A DNA stretch of 64,000 bases from Rhizobiaceae bacterium. Its GTDB lineage: Bacteria > Pseudomonadota > Alphaproteobacteria > Rhizobiales > Rhizobiaceae. Under the pieces are notes generated by a model, which was not told the origin of the DNA, ran no database searches, and saw only the letters and a program-made list of their open reading frames with translations. The first letter of the stretch is position 1; the number at the start of each line of letters is the position of its first letter. Shown piece by piece: positions 9,426 to 18,911 of the stretch. The DNA is taken from positions 248,001 through 312,000 of the forward strand of contig JAEPOG010000002.1 of the NCBI GenBank assembly GCA_017643025.1, written 5' to 3'. The position numbers and the translations under genes are program-made.

Positions 9426-9569
9426 CTAGCGGTTGATGCGATCCGGCGGTACGCGCACGGAAATCTCGCCGATGTTGGGTTCCACATAGGTCGCCAGGGC
9501 GAACATGCCGCCATAGACGATGCCGACGATGACGGCGATCACGGTCAGGAGGCGGAAAAGGGTCGGCAT
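9426..9569 (-). CDS. 47-aa single-pass membrane protein, function unknown
   Basis: A short gene (47 codons plus TAG) just upstream of xerD on the same strand, 7 bases apart. It reads [20 protein letters not shown]..., with one hydrophobic helix at about residues 5-27, then an extramembrane tail containing [20 protein letters not shown]. Codon use matches its neighbours, and xerD's start lies immediately after its stop. From memory, a small membrane ORF in the xerD-aroK interval recurs in related genomes; that is unverified here. No function can be assigned. Confidence 0.7.
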   Translation of the reverse strand: MPTLFRLLTVIAVIVGIVYGGMFALATYVEPNIGEISVRVPPDRINR

Positions 9570-9703
9570 GGGCGTGGTCTTCTTGTCTGCGCCGGCGCCT
9601 CGTTATGGGCCGCCCCCCGGCTCAATGCAACCCGTGGTCGCAGACCGCGTTTTGCTTGACGACCGCCAGCTTTTCATGTCGAAACCCGGCCAAGGGCAAG
9701 AAT

Positions 9704-10288
9704 ATGGCGACTTCCGAAATAACCGCATCCGAGGAAACGGCGGAGCTTGGCAAGCTGCTGGGCGAGCGGGCGATCGTTTTTGTCGGGCTGATGGGCGCCG
9801 GAAAGACCGCGATCGGTCGGCGCGTCGCCGCCGCGACGGGTCTTTCATTCGCAGACAGCGACCAGGAGATCGAAAAAGCATCGCGGATGACGGTGTCCGA
9901 CCTTTTCGAGACCTATGGCGAGGCCGAATTCCGGGCGCTGGAGCAGCGCGTCATCGCTCGTTTGCTGCAGGAAGGCCCACTGGTGCTGGCAACAGGCGGC
10001 GGCGCCTTCATGAATGCCGATACCCGCGAGGCCATCGCCAATGCCGGTATTTCCGTCTGGCTCAAGGCCGATATCGATACACTGATGGCGCGGGTGGCGA
10101 AGAAACAGACGCGGCCGCTGCTCAAGACCGCCGACCCGCGCGGTGTCATGGAGAAACTGATGGGCGCCCGTTACCCGACCTATGCGCTGGCCGATGTCAC
10201 CGTGACCACGCGCGACGACCGGCGCGAAATCATCGCCGACGAGGTGATCGCGGCCATCGCTGCTCATCTGCGCGGTGAGGCAGCATGA
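9704..10288 (+). CDS. aroK: Shikimate kinase
   Basis: A 194-aa kinase that phosphorylates shikimate to shikimate-3-phosphate in aromatic amino acid synthesis. The P-loop [11 protein letters not shown] is near residue 29, the shikimate-binding D in FADSDQEIE near 52, and the GGGAFM motif near 100; the lid Arg lies in the KKQTRPLL region. ATG at 9704 is preceded by a purine-rich AAGGGCAAG and is preferred over an ATG-led extension at 9605 with no family similarity. The stop overlaps the start of aroB (ATGA), so the two are coupled. Confidence 0.95.
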   Translation: MATSEITASEETAELGKLLGERAIVFVGLMGAGKTAIGRRVAAATGLSFADSDQEIEKASRMTVSDLFETYGEAEFRALEQRVIARLLQEGPLVLATGGGAFMNADTREAIANAGISVWLKADIDTLMARVAKKQTRPLLKTADPRGVMEKLMGARYPTYALADVTVTTRDDRREIIADEVIAAIAAHLRGEAA

Positions 10289-11418
10289 CCGATCTGGCCG
10301 AACCCGCAGAGCAGGTCGTTGTCCGGGTCGGCCTTGCCGAGCGAGCCTACGACATCGTCATCGGCAGCGGACTGGTCGAACAGGCTGGAGCACTGATTGC
10401 AGAACGACTGCCCGGCGTGCGCGCGGCCATCGTCACCGACCGCAATGTCGCAGGCCGTCATCTTTCGCGGCTCAAGTCGGGGCTCGACAAGGCCGGCATC
10501 GACAATGTGGCCATCGAGCTTGAGCCTGGCGAAAAGACGAAGAGTTTCGACGCTCTCAGGGGCGTCGTCGATGCCGTACTTGCGGCGCGGCTGGAGCGCG
10601 GCGACATCGTGATTGCGCTCGGTGGTGGCGTGATCGGCGATCTGGCGGGCTTCGCCTCGGCCATCGTGCGGCGCGGAATGCGGCTGGTGCAGATGCCGAC
10701 TTCGCTGCTGGCGCAGGTCGATTCTTCTGTCGGCGGCAAGACCGGCATCAACAGCGCCCACGGCAAGAACCTGGTCGGCGCCTTTCATCAACCGAGCCTT
10801 GTCCTGTCGGACACCGACGTTCTCGACACGCTGCCGGAGCGCGAGTTCAGGGCGGGCTACGCGGAGGTCGCCAAATATGGGCTGATCGACCGGCCGCAAT
10901 TCTTCGACTGGCTGGAGAAGAACTGGCGTGAGGTGTTCGCCGGCGGCGCGGCGCGGACAGAAGCGATCGCCGAATCCTGCCGCGCCAAGGCCGAAGTGGT
11001 GGCGCGCGACGAGCGCGAGACCGGCGACCGGGCGCTGCTCAATCTCGGCCACACATTCGGCCATGCGCTGGAGGCCGCCACCGGCTATGACGGCGGCAGG
11101 CTGGTACACGGCGAGGGCGTCGCCATCGGCATGGCGTTGGCACACCGCTTTTCTGCGCGCATGAACCTTGCCAGCCCGGACGATGCAGAGCGCGTCGAGG
11201 CGCATCTCAAAGCCGTCGGTCTCCCCTGGCGCATATCAGACATAGAAGGCGAGCTTCCCGGCGCTGACGGGCTGCTCGACTATATCCGGCAAGACAAGAA
11301 GGTGTCGCGCGGCGCGCTCACCTTCATCCTTACACGCGGCGTCGGCCAGGCATTCGTCGCCAGGGACGTGCCGGCCAGTGAAGTCAGATCCTTTCTCGCA
11401 GAGCAGATCGAACGATGA
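10285..11418 (+). CDS. aroB: 3-dehydroquinate synthase
   Basis: A 377-aa NAD- and metal-dependent enzyme converting DAHP to 3-dehydroquinate. Visible signatures are the nucleotide-binding [13 protein letters not shown] near residue 112, [18 protein letters not shown] near 139, the zinc ligands in the YAEVAKYG segment near 193 and in [11 protein letters not shown] near 253, plus [10 protein letters not shown] near 273. It is joined to aroK by ATGA overlap and to the following CNNM gene by another ATGA overlap, giving a three-gene operon. Confidence 0.97.
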   Translation: MTDLAEPAEQVVVRVGLAERAYDIVIGSGLVEQAGALIAERLPGVRAAIVTDRNVAGRHLSRLKSGLDKAGIDNVAIELEPGEKTKSFDALRGVVDAVLAARLERGDIVIALGGGVIGDLAGFASAIVRRGMRLVQMPTSLLAQVDSSVGGKTGINSAHGKNLVGAFHQPSLVLSDTDVLDTLPEREFRAGYAEVAKYGLIDRPQFFDWLEKNWREVFAGGAARTEAIAESCRAKAEVVARDERETGDRALLNLGHTFGHALEAATGYDGGRLVHGEGVAIGMALAHRFSARMNLASPDDAERVEAHLKAVGLPWRISDIEGELPGADGLLDYIRQDKKVSRGALTFILTRGVGQAFVARDVPASEVRSFLAEQIER

Positions 11419-12683
11419 CACCGGAACTCTGGATTACTTGCGGCGCCGTTGCGGCGCTGATTGTTCTGTCATTCCTGTTTTCGGGAACCGAGACGGGCAT
11501 GACGGGCGTATCGCGGGCGCGGCTGCATTCTCTGGCGCAGGGTGGCGACAGGCGCGCCTCGCTGGTGGAACGGCTGATCGAGCGGCGCGACCGGCTCGTC
11601 GGCGCGCTCCTGATCGGCAACAACCTCGTCAACATCCTTGCGTCGGCGCTGGCGACCTCGGTGCTGCTCAAGCTGTTCGGCGACGCCGGCGTTGTCTACG
11701 CGACGATCGGAATGACAGTGCTTCTCGTCATTTTCGCCGAGATCCTGCCGAAGAGCTGGGCGCTGTCGCGACCGGAGCAGTTCGCTCTGTTCGTGTCGCC
11801 CTTCGCGCGGCTGGCAGTGTTCCTGTTCGGCGCGTTGTCGACAGCGGTCAACTGGATCGTGCGCAAGCTGCTCTATCTGTTCGGCGTCAATCTGGAATAC
11901 GGACAGTCTATGCTGTCGGCGCATGAGGAACTGCGCGGCACGGTAGCTGTGCTTCACCGCGAAGGCGCTTTCGTGAAGCAGGAGCGCGACCGGCTGGGCG
12001 GCCTGCTCGACCTGCAGGACCTCGAAGTATCGGACGTCATGGTGCACCGGACTGCGATGCGCTCGATCAACGCCGACATGCCGCCGCAGGAGATCGTTGC
12101 CGAAATCCTGCAGAGCCCGCACACCCGCATGCCGGTCTGGCAGGGTTCGCTCGACAACATTGTCGGCATCATCCACGCCAAGGATCTGCTGCGGGCGCTG
12201 CACGAAGTCGATAACGACCCGGCGCGGGTCGACATTCTGAAGATCGCCGCCAAGCCGTGGTTCGTGCCCGACACGACCGGGCTGGAAGACCAGCTCAACG
12301 CTTTCCTGCGGCGGAAAGCGCATTTCGCCGTCGTCGTCGACGAATATGGCGAGGTGGAAGGTCTCGTGACGCTCGAAGACATCATCGAGGAGATCGTCGG
12401 CGAGATCGCCGACGAGCACGATGTCGAAATGCAGGGCGTCAAGCAGGAAGCGGACGGCTCGGTGGTTGTGGAAGGCTCCGTGCCGATCCGCGACCTCAAC
12501 CGCGCGCTCGACTGGAAGCTGCCCGACGATGAGGCGACGACGATCGCCGGTCTGGTGATCCACGAGACGCAGACGATCCCGGAGGAGAAGCAGGCGTTTA
12601 CGTTCCACGGCAAGCGGTTTGTCGTGATGAAACGCGAGCGCAACCGCATCACCCGGCTGCGCATCAAGGCTCTGGAAGGTTAG
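11415..12683 (+). CDS. CNNM/CorC-type transporter (HlyC/TlyC family)
   Basis: A 422-aa inner-membrane protein with an N-terminal DUF21 transmembrane domain (about residues 1-180), a CBS pair (about 200-335, containing [11 protein letters not shown] and [28 protein letters not shown]-like text), and a C-terminal CorC/HlyC domain (about 345-420, [16 protein letters not shown]). Family members are linked to magnesium or cobalt efflux; the old hemolysin label is historical. It is the third gene of the aroK-aroB operon through an ATGA overlap. Its end overlaps the convergent diguanylate cyclase by 4 bases. Confidence 0.92.
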   Translation: MTPELWITCGAVAALIVLSFLFSGTETGMTGVSRARLHSLAQGGDRRASLVERLIERRDRLVGALLIGNNLVNILASALATSVLLKLFGDAGVVYATIGMTVLLVIFAEILPKSWALSRPEQFALFVSPFARLAVFLFGALSTAVNWIVRKLLYLFGVNLEYGQSMLSAHEELRGTVAVLHREGAFVKQERDRLGGLLDLQDLEVSDVMVHRTAMRSINADMPPQEIVAEILQSPHTRMPVWQGSLDNIVGIIHAKDLLRALHEVDNDPARVDILKIAAKPWFVPDTTGLEDQLNAFLRRKAHFAVVVDEYGEVEGLVTLEDIIEEIVGEIADEHDVEMQGVKQEADGSVVVEGSVPIRDLNRALDWKLPDDEATTIAGLVIHETQTIPEEKQAFTFHGKRFVVMKRERNRITRLRIKALEG

Positions 12684-13873
12684 GCGGAAACCCGCCGGTC
12701 CGGGGCGAAAGTCGACGCCGCACCGGCGATCTCGACCCTGTCGCGGCCATTGTTCTTGGCTGCGTAGAGGGCAGCGTCGGCACGCTCCTGGAAGTCGAAC
12801 GCGGTTTCGCCGGGCACAAGCTGGGCGATACCGAAACTGGCCGTGAAGCGCGCCCCCTCGGGCATGTCATCGATTTCCTGAATGGCAAAGGCGGAGCGAA
12901 CGCTTTCTGCAAAGAGCCGCGCCGTCGGCAGGCTGGAGCCGACCAGCAGCACGGCGAATTCCTCACCGCCGATGCGAGCGGCTGAATGATGCTCGCCGAG
13001 GCATTCGCGCAGAAGCCCGGAGAACGCCACGATGACCCGGTCGCCGGCGGCATGGCCGTAGGTGTCGTTCACCGCCTTGAAGCGGTCGAGATCACAGATG
13101 ACCAGCGAGACCGGCACGCCTGTATTCGCGGCTGCCGCGAGGCTGGAGGCCAGGAGTTCCTCGAAACCGCGCCTGTTGAGCAGGCCCGACAGCTTGTCGG
13201 TGAGCGAGCGTTCGGTGAAATCGGCCAGCACGTCGCGCACAAGAATGACGAGGAGGAGCAGCGCCACGGCTACGCCAAGCACGGTGCCGCTTGCCTGCGA
13301 GAACATGGCGTAGTCGGTCGCCAGATAGGTTTCGGGGCCGGAACCCGCTCCGCCGTTGAGGTGCGCGACGAAAGGCTTGACCAGATAGTGCACTGACGAA
13401 AGCGTCAGCAGGACGGCGAGCAGCCGGCCGCCCAAGCCGGGCCTTGGCCAGCGCCAGGCTATCGTCGCACCGACGGCCTGCAGTGAGAAATATGGCAGCT
13501 GGTAGAGAACCAACCGCAAAAGCGATTCACGCGCCAGGCCATCGATCGCATATCTCAGGGCAAGCGCCCCGAAAACTAACGTCGCGATAATCCGCCAGGG
13601 CGGCTTGCGGCCATGAAGGTGGGCTATGCCGCGCGTGAAGCCCGCCAGCGCACCGACGAACGCCATGTATGCGGCGATGGCCAGCGCCTGCGATGGCCCG
13701 GCAGCGGCGACGGCGAACTCCAACAGGAAGTTGAGCATGCCGCAACCGAAGCTGGCGGCGAACCAGCGCGCCGATACGCGGGCGCGGTCATAGACGGCGA
13801 CAAACAGGAATGCCGCGCCGAACAGACCCGCCACGCTGAGATTGATCGCGAGGATGAAACCGGCGCCGCTCAT
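12680..13873 (-). CDS. Diguanylate cyclase (membrane-bound GGDEF protein)
   Basis: A 397-aa membrane protein with about seven predicted helices in the first 210 residues (from LAINLSVAGLFGAAF to VAVALLLLVILV), then a GGDEF domain whose active site reads RIGGEEFAVLLVG, a catalytic variant. The substrate-binding DLDRFKAVNDTYGH is intact, so it probably makes cyclic di-GMP from two GTP. The RxxD inhibitory site, usually a few residues before GGEEF, is not obvious. ATG at 13873 is preferred over a TTG at 13906. The input sensed by the membrane part is unknown. Confidence 0.9.
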   Translation of the reverse strand: MSGAGFILAINLSVAGLFGAAFLFVAVYDRARVSARWFAASFGCGMLNFLLEFAVAAAGPSQALAIAAYMAFVGALAGFTRGIAHLHGRKPPWRIIATLVFGALALRYAIDGLARESLLRLVLYQLPYFSLQAVGATIAWRWPRPGLGGRLLAVLLTLSSVHYLVKPFVAHLNGGAGSGPETYLATDYAMFSQASGTVLGVAVALLLLVILVRDVLADFTERSLTDKLSGLLNRRGFEELLASSLAAAANTGVPVSLVICDLDRFKAVNDTYGHAAGDRVIVAFSGLLRECLGEHHSAARIGGEEFAVLLVGSSLPTARLFAESVRSAFAIQEIDDMPEGARFTASFGIAQLVPGETAFDFQERADAALYAAKNNGRDRVEIAGAASTFAPDRRVSA

Positions 13874-13997
13874 GTCATCCGGACCATGGCACGGCGCTTT
13901 CAACAAGTGGTTAAGCAGAGGTTTAACCCACGGCCACGCGCGCTGGCAGTGCGGCGTCGCAGTTCCATCGCCGGCGGCAAAGGGCTAGAGCAGCGCC

Positions 13998-14945
13998 ATG
14001 CTGACCATTCTCGTCACTGTCGCGCCGGTCTTCCTGCTCATCGCCATCGGTTATGGCGGCGTGCGGTCCGGCTATCTGCCGGGAGCGGTCGCCGATGCGC
14101 TCAACGCCTATGCGGTCCGGATCGCGGTGCCCGTGCTGCTGTTCCGAGCGCTGGAGCGGCTCGACCTTGCCGCCGCCTTCTCGCCGCCGCTGCTGGTCGG
14201 TTTCTATGCCGGCGCGTTCACCTGCTTCGTCATAGGACTGCTGTTGGCGCGGCGGATATTCAAGCGCCGTCCCGGTGAGGCCGTCGCGGTCGGCTTCGCC
14301 GCGATGTTCTCCAACTCCGTGCTGCTAGGCTTGGCCATTCTGGAACGGTCGCAGGGCGTCGAGCCGTTGACTGCCGCCTTCGGCATCATCGCGCTGCACG
14401 CGCCGCTGCTCTACGCGGTGGGCATGGTGACGATGGAGCTGATGCGCCGCGACGGCAGGCCGCTGGGCGAGACGTTGCGCGTCGCGGGCCGGTCGATCGT
14501 GGTCAGTCCGTTGATGATCGGCATTCTCGCCGGAGCTATCGTGAACCTCACCGGTCACTGGCTGCCTGAGCCCGCCATGGCGGCGGTGGACATGATCGCG
14601 CAGACCGCAATCCCGGTGGCGCTGGTGGGTATCGGCGCGGCGATGACGCGCTACAGTCTCAGCACCAATCTCGACGAGGCCGGCATGGTGGCTGTGCTGT
14701 CGCTCGTCCTGCACCCGACCATCACATTCGTGCTGGTGCACCACATCTTTGTGCTGCCGCCGGAGATGCAGCGCGCTGCCGTCACGCTCGCCGCCATGCC
14801 GCCCGGCATGAACATCTATTTGTTCGCCGTCATGTACGATCGTGCGGTTAATCTGGCGGCTTCGGCTTTCCTGCTGGCGACCGTGGCGTCGGTGTTCACC
14901 GCCACGTTCTGGATATACGTGCTGAACCACATCGCGCTAGGGTAG
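13998..14945 (+). CDS. AEC family (auxin efflux carrier-like) transporter
   Basis: A 315-aa integral membrane protein with about ten hydrophobic helices in a 5+5 arrangement, starting MLTILVTVAPVFLLIAIGYGGVR. Family members export or import organic anions such as malate or malonate. The substrate cannot be read from the sequence, and no neighbouring catabolic genes help. It is followed on the opposite strand by the HTH/DUF2975 pair; only 9 bases separate the stops. Confidence 0.88.
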   Translation: MLTILVTVAPVFLLIAIGYGGVRSGYLPGAVADALNAYAVRIAVPVLLFRALERLDLAAAFSPPLLVGFYAGAFTCFVIGLLLARRIFKRRPGEAVAVGFAAMFSNSVLLGLAILERSQGVEPLTAAFGIIALHAPLLYAVGMVTMELMRRDGRPLGETLRVAGRSIVVSPLMIGILAGAIVNLTGHWLPEPAMAAVDMIAQTAIPVALVGIGAAMTRYSLSTNLDEAGMVAVLSLVLHPTITFVLVHHIFVLPPEMQRAAVTLAAMPPGMNIYLFAVMYDRAVNLAASAFLLATVASVFTATFWIYVLNHIALG

Positions 14946-14954
14946 GCCCACCGG

Positions 14955-15170
14955 TCAGAGGAGCTTGTCGGGCCGGTATTCGAGAATGTCGCCGGGCTGG
15001 CAGTCGAGCGCATCGCAGATCTTTTCCAGCGTCTCGAAGCGCACGCCGCGCACCTTGCCGGATTTCAGGAGCGAGACGTTCTGTTCCGTGATGCCGATCA
15101 GTTCCGCCAGTTCCTTGGAACGCATCTTCCGGCGCGCCAGCATGACGTCGAGATTGACGATGATAGGCAT
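14955..15170 (-). CDS. Small Cro/CI-type HTH regulator (YozG-like)
   Basis: A 71-aa DNA-binding protein made almost wholly of one XRE helix-turn-helix (SKELAELIGITEQNVSLLKSGK at about residues 18-39), ending CDALDCQPGDILEYRPDKLL, typical of YozG-family repressors. The start follows the stop of the DUF2975 gene by 2 bases, so the two are translated together. This two-gene arrangement usually forms a self-contained, autoregulated unit; the regulated process is unknown. Confidence 0.9.
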   Translation of the reverse strand: MPIIVNLDVMLARRKMRSKELAELIGITEQNVSLLKSGKVRGVRFETLEKICDALDCQPGDILEYRPDKLL

Positions 15171-15172
15171 CG

Positions 15173-15721
15173 TCAGATGATCTCCCGCTGGTCGTCGCGG
15201 ATTTCGGCCGCCAGCGCGATCACGCGGCTGGTCATGTACATGATCGCCGCGATCAGCAGGGCGAAAATATCCGCCGAGCCGAAGGAGATGGCGAAGGCGC
15301 GCTGTCCCGGCGGATTGGCCAGCGTCAGCGCCAGAACCACGCCGGGCCGGGCCAGCGCGGAAACGATAACCAGAACCAGGAAGCCGATACTGGCGCGCTG
15401 CATCCATGCCGCCGACTGAGGCGTCAAGGGTTCTTCCCGTGCGAATTCTCCGAACATGCGCCAGACGCACCAGACGGCCGCCAGCAAAGCGGCGAACTGT
15501 ACCGCCAGAAGCAGCACGACCACGGCGGTCGCCGGTCCGCTGAAGGAAAGGCTGATGCCCGGGCCTACTGAGTGTTCGACCCCGCGCCGGAAGGTTTCCG
15601 GATCGAATACTGGCATGAGCAGGAACACCGACAGGCCGCCGGCGAGCGCCAGCCCGCCAATCGCGACGCCCAGTCGCATGCGCCGACTCAAAGACCGTAC
15701 CCGGTCGAACTGGTCACCCAT
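15173..15721 (-). CDS. DUF2975 family membrane protein
   Basis: A 182-aa protein with four hydrophobic helices (at about residues 18-37, 63-85, 110-133 and 145-165) and short polar loops, ending EIRDDQREII. It is the membrane partner commonly encoded just before a YozG-type HTH regulator, as here. Function is unknown; a role in sensing or toxin-immunity-like signalling has been suggested for related pairs, but nothing here proves it. It is divergent from a lipoprotein gene across an AT-rich 79-base spacer that holds a candidate operator. Confidence 0.82.
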   Translation of the reverse strand: MGDQFDRVRSLSRRMRLGVAIGGLALAGGLSVFLLMPVFDPETFRRGVEHSVGPGISLSFSGPATAVVVLLLAVQFAALLAAVWCVWRMFGEFAREEPLTPQSAAWMQRASIGFLVLVIVSALARPGVVLALTLANPPGQRAFAISFGSADIFALLIAAIMYMTSRVIALAAEIRDDQREII

Positions 15722-15749
15722 AAGGAGTCACTCCATCATTTGATTTTCT

Positions 15750-15764
15750 TATCGTAAAACAATA
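15750..15764. promoter_or_regulatory. Candidate operator for the HTH/DUF2975 unit
   Basis: Within the AT-rich spacer is the imperfect palindrome TATCGTAAAACAATA (arms TATCGT/ACAATA, one mismatch). A related half, TTGTTGTAAAG, follows a few bases on. Placement just upstream of the DUF2975 start and 36 bases before the divergent lipoprotein suits autoregulation by the small HTH protein. This is inference from position and symmetry only. Confidence 0.4.
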
Positions 15765-15800
15765 AGATTTTGTTGTAAAGTATGTCCGTGGAGTTTTCAG

Positions 15801-16388
15801 ATGATCCGTTTGTCCCGCCGGCCAGCCATTGCGGCAGCGCTTTTCCTGCTCGGTGGCTGCGCTAGCCTTGCCCCCGCCGCCGTTGGGAAACTGGCTACGT
15901 TCGATCCGCTATCGGCCGAACCGGGTTCGGTTGCTGTCGCCGTCAAGACGGACGAGCGGCTTGTCCTCAGGACCGGCGACGTGGTGATGCGGATCACATT
16001 GAAACCGCGGGGCGCCGAACCGGGGTTCGATGAGGCTTTCGATCTGGAGGTGCTCGCGGCCGCCGAGGCGCCGGCGATTCAAACCGGCCCCCACGAGCAT
16101 GTCCTCGTCGCGCGGGTCGCGCCGGTGGATCATGCTCGGCTGGCGTCGACGCAACAGCGGGCGAGAGCGGCAAGGGGTCAGGGGCGCGGCGCATTCAGCG
16201 TCGCGATCCGTGGTGCGTGCCGGTCCGGCGACGTCGATCCCGCGGACCTTGTTGTCAGCACCTATCTGCGCACGACACCTGGCGAACCCTACTTTCCGCT
16301 GACGCGCGAAATTCGGCTGGCGCGCGCTATCGGCGCTGACGCGGTCGCGGCGATACCGCCATGCGACCGCGCGGCTACTGCGCGCTGA
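15801..16388 (+). CDS. Hypothetical lipoprotein
   Basis: A 195-aa predicted lipoprotein. The signal peptide ends in a clear lipobox LLGGC (Cys20), followed by a beta-rich segment (GSVAVAVKTDERLVLRTGDV) and a Lys/Arg-rich C-terminal half that includes EPYFPLTREIRLARAIGADA. I do not recognise a domain. It is transcribed away from the DUF2975/HTH unit and could be part of the same regulon through the shared spacer. The stop is 3 bases before the end of convergent leuC. Confidence 0.75.
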   Translation: MIRLSRRPAIAAALFLLGGCASLAPAAVGKLATFDPLSAEPGSVAVAVKTDERLVLRTGDVVMRITLKPRGAEPGFDEAFDLEVLAAAEAPAIQTGPHEHVLVARVAPVDHARLASTQQRARAARGQGRGAFSVAIRGACRSGDVDPADLVVSTYLRTTPGEPYFPLTREIRLARAIGADAVAAIPPCDRAATAR

Positions 16389-16391
16389 GTG

Positions 16392-17801
16392 TCAGCGCCA
16401 GTCGCGGATGTCGACGAAATGGCCGGCGATCGCCGCCGCACCCGCCATGGCGGGCGAGACGAGATGCGTGCGGCCCTTGTAGCCCTGCCGGCCCTCGAAA
16501 TTCCGGTTCGACGTGGAGGCGCAGCGCTCTTCCGGCTTCAGCCGGTCGTCGTTCATGGCAAGGCACATCGAGCAGCCCGGCTCGCGCCAGTCGAATCCGG
16601 CGGCGACGAAGATCTTGTCGAGCCCCTCGGCCTCGGCCTGCGCCTTTACGAGGCCCGAGCCCGGAACGATCATGGCGTTGACGCGCGGATGCACCGTCTT
16701 GCCCTCGACCACCTTGGCGACGGCGCGCAAATCCTCGATGCGGCCATTGGTGCAGGAGCCGATGAACACCCTGTCGAGTTCGATGTCGGTGATCTTCGTA
16801 CCCGGCTTCAGGCCCATATATTCCAGCGCGCGGCGCTTGGAATTGCGCTTGGTCTCCTCCGGGATGTCGGCAGGATCGGGCACATAGCCCGTGACCGATA
16901 CGACGTCCTCGGGCGAGGAGCCCCAGGTGACGATGGGCGGCAGATTGGCGGCGTCGAGCACCACCGTCTTGTCGAAATGGGCGCCCTCGTCGGTCTTCAG
17001 CGTCTTCCAGTATTCGAGCGCCATGTCCCAGGCCTTGCCCTTCGGGGCGCGCGGCTTGTCCTTCACATAAGCGAAGGTCGTCTCGTCCGGCGCTATCAGG
17101 CCGGCGCGCGCGCCGCCTTCAATCGACATGTTGCAGACCGTCATGCGGCCTTCCATGGACAGCGAGCGGATCGCTTCGCCGGCATATTCCATGACGTAGC
17201 CGGTGCCGCCGGCGGTGCCGATCTCGCCGATGATCGCCAGAATGATGTCCTTGGCAGTGACGCCTTCGGGCAGTTGCCCGTCCACGCGTACAAGCATGTT
17301 CTTCGCCTTGCGCTGGATCAGCGTCTGGGTGGCGAGCACGTGCTCCACCTCGGAGGTGCCGATGCCGTGCGCCAGCGCGCCGAAGGCGCCGTGGGTGGAG
17401 GTGTGGCTGTCGCCGCAGACAATTGTCATGCCGGGCAGGGTGAAGCCCTGCTCGGGGCCGATGATGTGGACGATGCCCTGGCGACGGTCCTTCTCGGAGT
17501 AGTACTCGACGCCGAAATCGGCGGCGTTTTTTGCCAGCGCCTCGACCTGGAGGCGGCTTTCTTCGTTCTTGATGCCGAAGGCGCGTTCGGGCGAGGTCGG
17601 CACGTTGTGGTCGACGACGGCGAGCGTCTTCTCTGGCGCGTGCACCTTGCGGTTTGCCATGCGCAACCCTTCGAAGGCTTGCGGGCTGGTCACCTCATGT
17701 ACGAGGTGGCGGTCGATGTAGAGCAGGCAGGTGCCGTCGTCCTGCCGGTCGACCACGTGGTCGTCGAATATCTTGTCGTAAAGCGTGCGCGGTGCGGTCA
17801 T
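16392..17801 (-). CDS. leuC: 3-isopropylmalate dehydratase large subunit
   Basis: A 469-aa aconitase-superfamily enzyme that, with LeuD, isomerises 2- to 3-isopropylmalate in leucine synthesis. It begins [17 protein letters not shown], the normal family start; the longer open frame to 18071 has no similarity. Conserved stretches are [24 protein letters not shown] with the first cluster Cys, [14 protein letters not shown] with the second, and CSMCLAMN with the third; together they bind [4Fe-4S]. leuD and leuB are not in the window. Confidence 0.97.
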   Translation of the reverse strand: MTAPRTLYDKIFDDHVVDRQDDGTCLLYIDRHLVHEVTSPQAFEGLRMANRKVHAPEKTLAVVDHNVPTSPERAFGIKNEESRLQVEALAKNAADFGVEYYSEKDRRQGIVHIIGPEQGFTLPGMTIVCGDSHTSTHGAFGALAHGIGTSEVEHVLATQTLIQRKAKNMLVRVDGQLPEGVTAKDIILAIIGEIGTAGGTGYVMEYAGEAIRSLSMEGRMTVCNMSIEGGARAGLIAPDETTFAYVKDKPRAPKGKAWDMALEYWKTLKTDEGAHFDKTVVLDAANLPPIVTWGSSPEDVVSVTGYVPDPADIPEETKRNSKRRALEYMGLKPGTKITDIELDRVFIGSCTNGRIEDLRAVAKVVEGKTVHPRVNAMIVPGSGLVKAQAEAEGLDKIFVAAGFDWREPGCSMCLAMNDDRLKPEERCASTSNRNFEGRQGYKGRTHLVSPAMAGAAAIAGHFVDIRDWR

Positions 17802-17870
17802 TTTTCTGGCTATCCGTATGTCGGTTTGCTGAATTGGCGGCCGGCTATTGTTCAATCGCAGGTTTTTGTC

Positions 17871-17893
17871 GGAAAACCGTGTAACACTTTTCC
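17871..17893. promoter_or_regulatory. Inverted repeat upstream of leuC
   Basis: A dyad GGAAAA...TTTTCC encloses an inner GTGTAACAC-like symmetric core in the 270-base spacer between the permease gene and leuC, about 70 bases before the leuC start. It could be an operator or an RNA hairpin in the leuC leader. No leucine-rich leader peptide is seen nearby, so classical attenuation is not supported. Confidence 0.3.
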
Positions 17894-18071
17894 GAAACCT
17901 GCGCGGCCGGAGGCGCGCGTCAGCGGAGGTGGCCGGTCGCCACGCCGGCAATGCGGGCAAAGAAGCGCGACGGCAGGCGTTTCCTGTCCTGCAGTGCGAA
18001 GGCCCTGTATGCCGGATGTCCGAAAAGTCTTTCCATGCGGGCGATATAGCGGTCTTTCGGGCTGCTCGCAA

Positions 18072-18899
18072 TCAGCGCCGGCCTTCTCCGGTCTGCGCCT
18101 TGCGCATGCGCTGCTCCAGCGCGCGCAGCATCATTGACAGGCCGACAGTCAGGATCAGGTAGATATAGGCGACGATGGAATAGGTCTCGAAGAAGCGGAA
18201 TGAGCCCGAAGCATAGACCTTGCCCATCTGGGTGATGTCGGCGACGCCGAGCACCGAAACCAGCGAACTGTCCTTCACTATGGCGACGAAATCATTGCCC
18301 AGCGGCGGCAGGATGGTGCGTATCGCCTGCGGGAAGACGATTAGGCGGAAGCGCTGGAAGCCCGACAGGCCGAGCGCCTTGGCGGCTTCGATCTGGCCCG
18401 GATCGACCGACAGAATGCCGGCCCGGAAAACCTCGGCGATAAAGGCGGAATAGCCGATGGTGAGCGCTATGATGGCCCGCCACAGCAGCGAAATGTCGCG
18501 CACCAGAAGCTCGTCCACCAGCCCGGCCTCGCGCAGCGGGGTCGCCAGCCAGTTCCAGGCCGCGACGAAGGCCGGTACGCCGGCAAAGGCGATCCAGAAG
18601 AGAAGCACCAGCACCGGTACGCCGCGGATGATCTCGACGTAGAAACGGGAGATCTGCCGCAACACGAGCGAGCGCGACAGCGCCATCAGGGCCATGCCGA
18701 GGCCGATCAGCGAGGCGAGGGCAAAGCCGAGCAGCGTCACCCAGACGGTGATCCAGATACCGCGGGAGATGGCTGAGAAAATCTGCCTGTAGAGATCGCT
18801 GGCGGCGATGAACAGCGCCGCCGCGACGGCGATCGCTACCGCCGCGACGAGCCAGTATGGGAAGTCCTTTGTCGCCGCGGCGGGTGGCGGATGAGCCAA
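18072..18899 (-). CDS. Amino acid ABC transporter permease (HisM/GlnP family)
   Basis: A 275-aa inner-membrane permease with about six helices. The EAA loop, EAAKALGLSGFQRFRLIVFPQA near residues 195-215, is what contacts the ATPase. The first 40 residues form an extra helix preceded by a Pro/Ala-rich segment. It lies 12 bases after the binding-protein gene and forms an operon with it. No ATP-binding subunit is encoded next to either, so the ATPase must come from elsewhere. Confidence 0.9.
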   Translation of the reverse strand: MAHPPPAAATKDFPYWLVAAVAIAVAAALFIAASDLYRQIFSAISRGIWITVWVTLLGFALASLIGLGMALMALSRSLVLRQISRFYVEIIRGVPVLVLLFWIAFAGVPAFVAAWNWLATPLREAGLVDELLVRDISLLWRAIIALTIGYSAFIAEVFRAGILSVDPGQIEAAKALGLSGFQRFRLIVFPQAIRTILPPLGNDFVAIVKDSSLVSVLGVADITQMGKVYASGSFRFFETYSIVAYIYLILTVGLSMMLRALEQRMRKAQTGEGRR

Positions 18900-18911
18900 G
18901 GCTGCTGCCCG

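Noticed and set aside
13911-13925. TTAA...TTAA near the diguanylate cyclase start as a CtrA site
   Set aside because: The spacing is eight bases instead of seven, so it does not match the consensus.
17920-18036. A 38-codon minus-strand ORF in the leuC leader ([13 protein letters not shown]...)
   Set aside because: No ribosome binding site, unfavourable codons for this genome, not leucine-rich as an attenuator peptide would be. Possible but unsupported.
16389-18137. A 582-codon open frame antisense to leuC
   Set aside because: Shadow of leuC with the same compositional bias; leuC has all catalytic motifs in its own frame.
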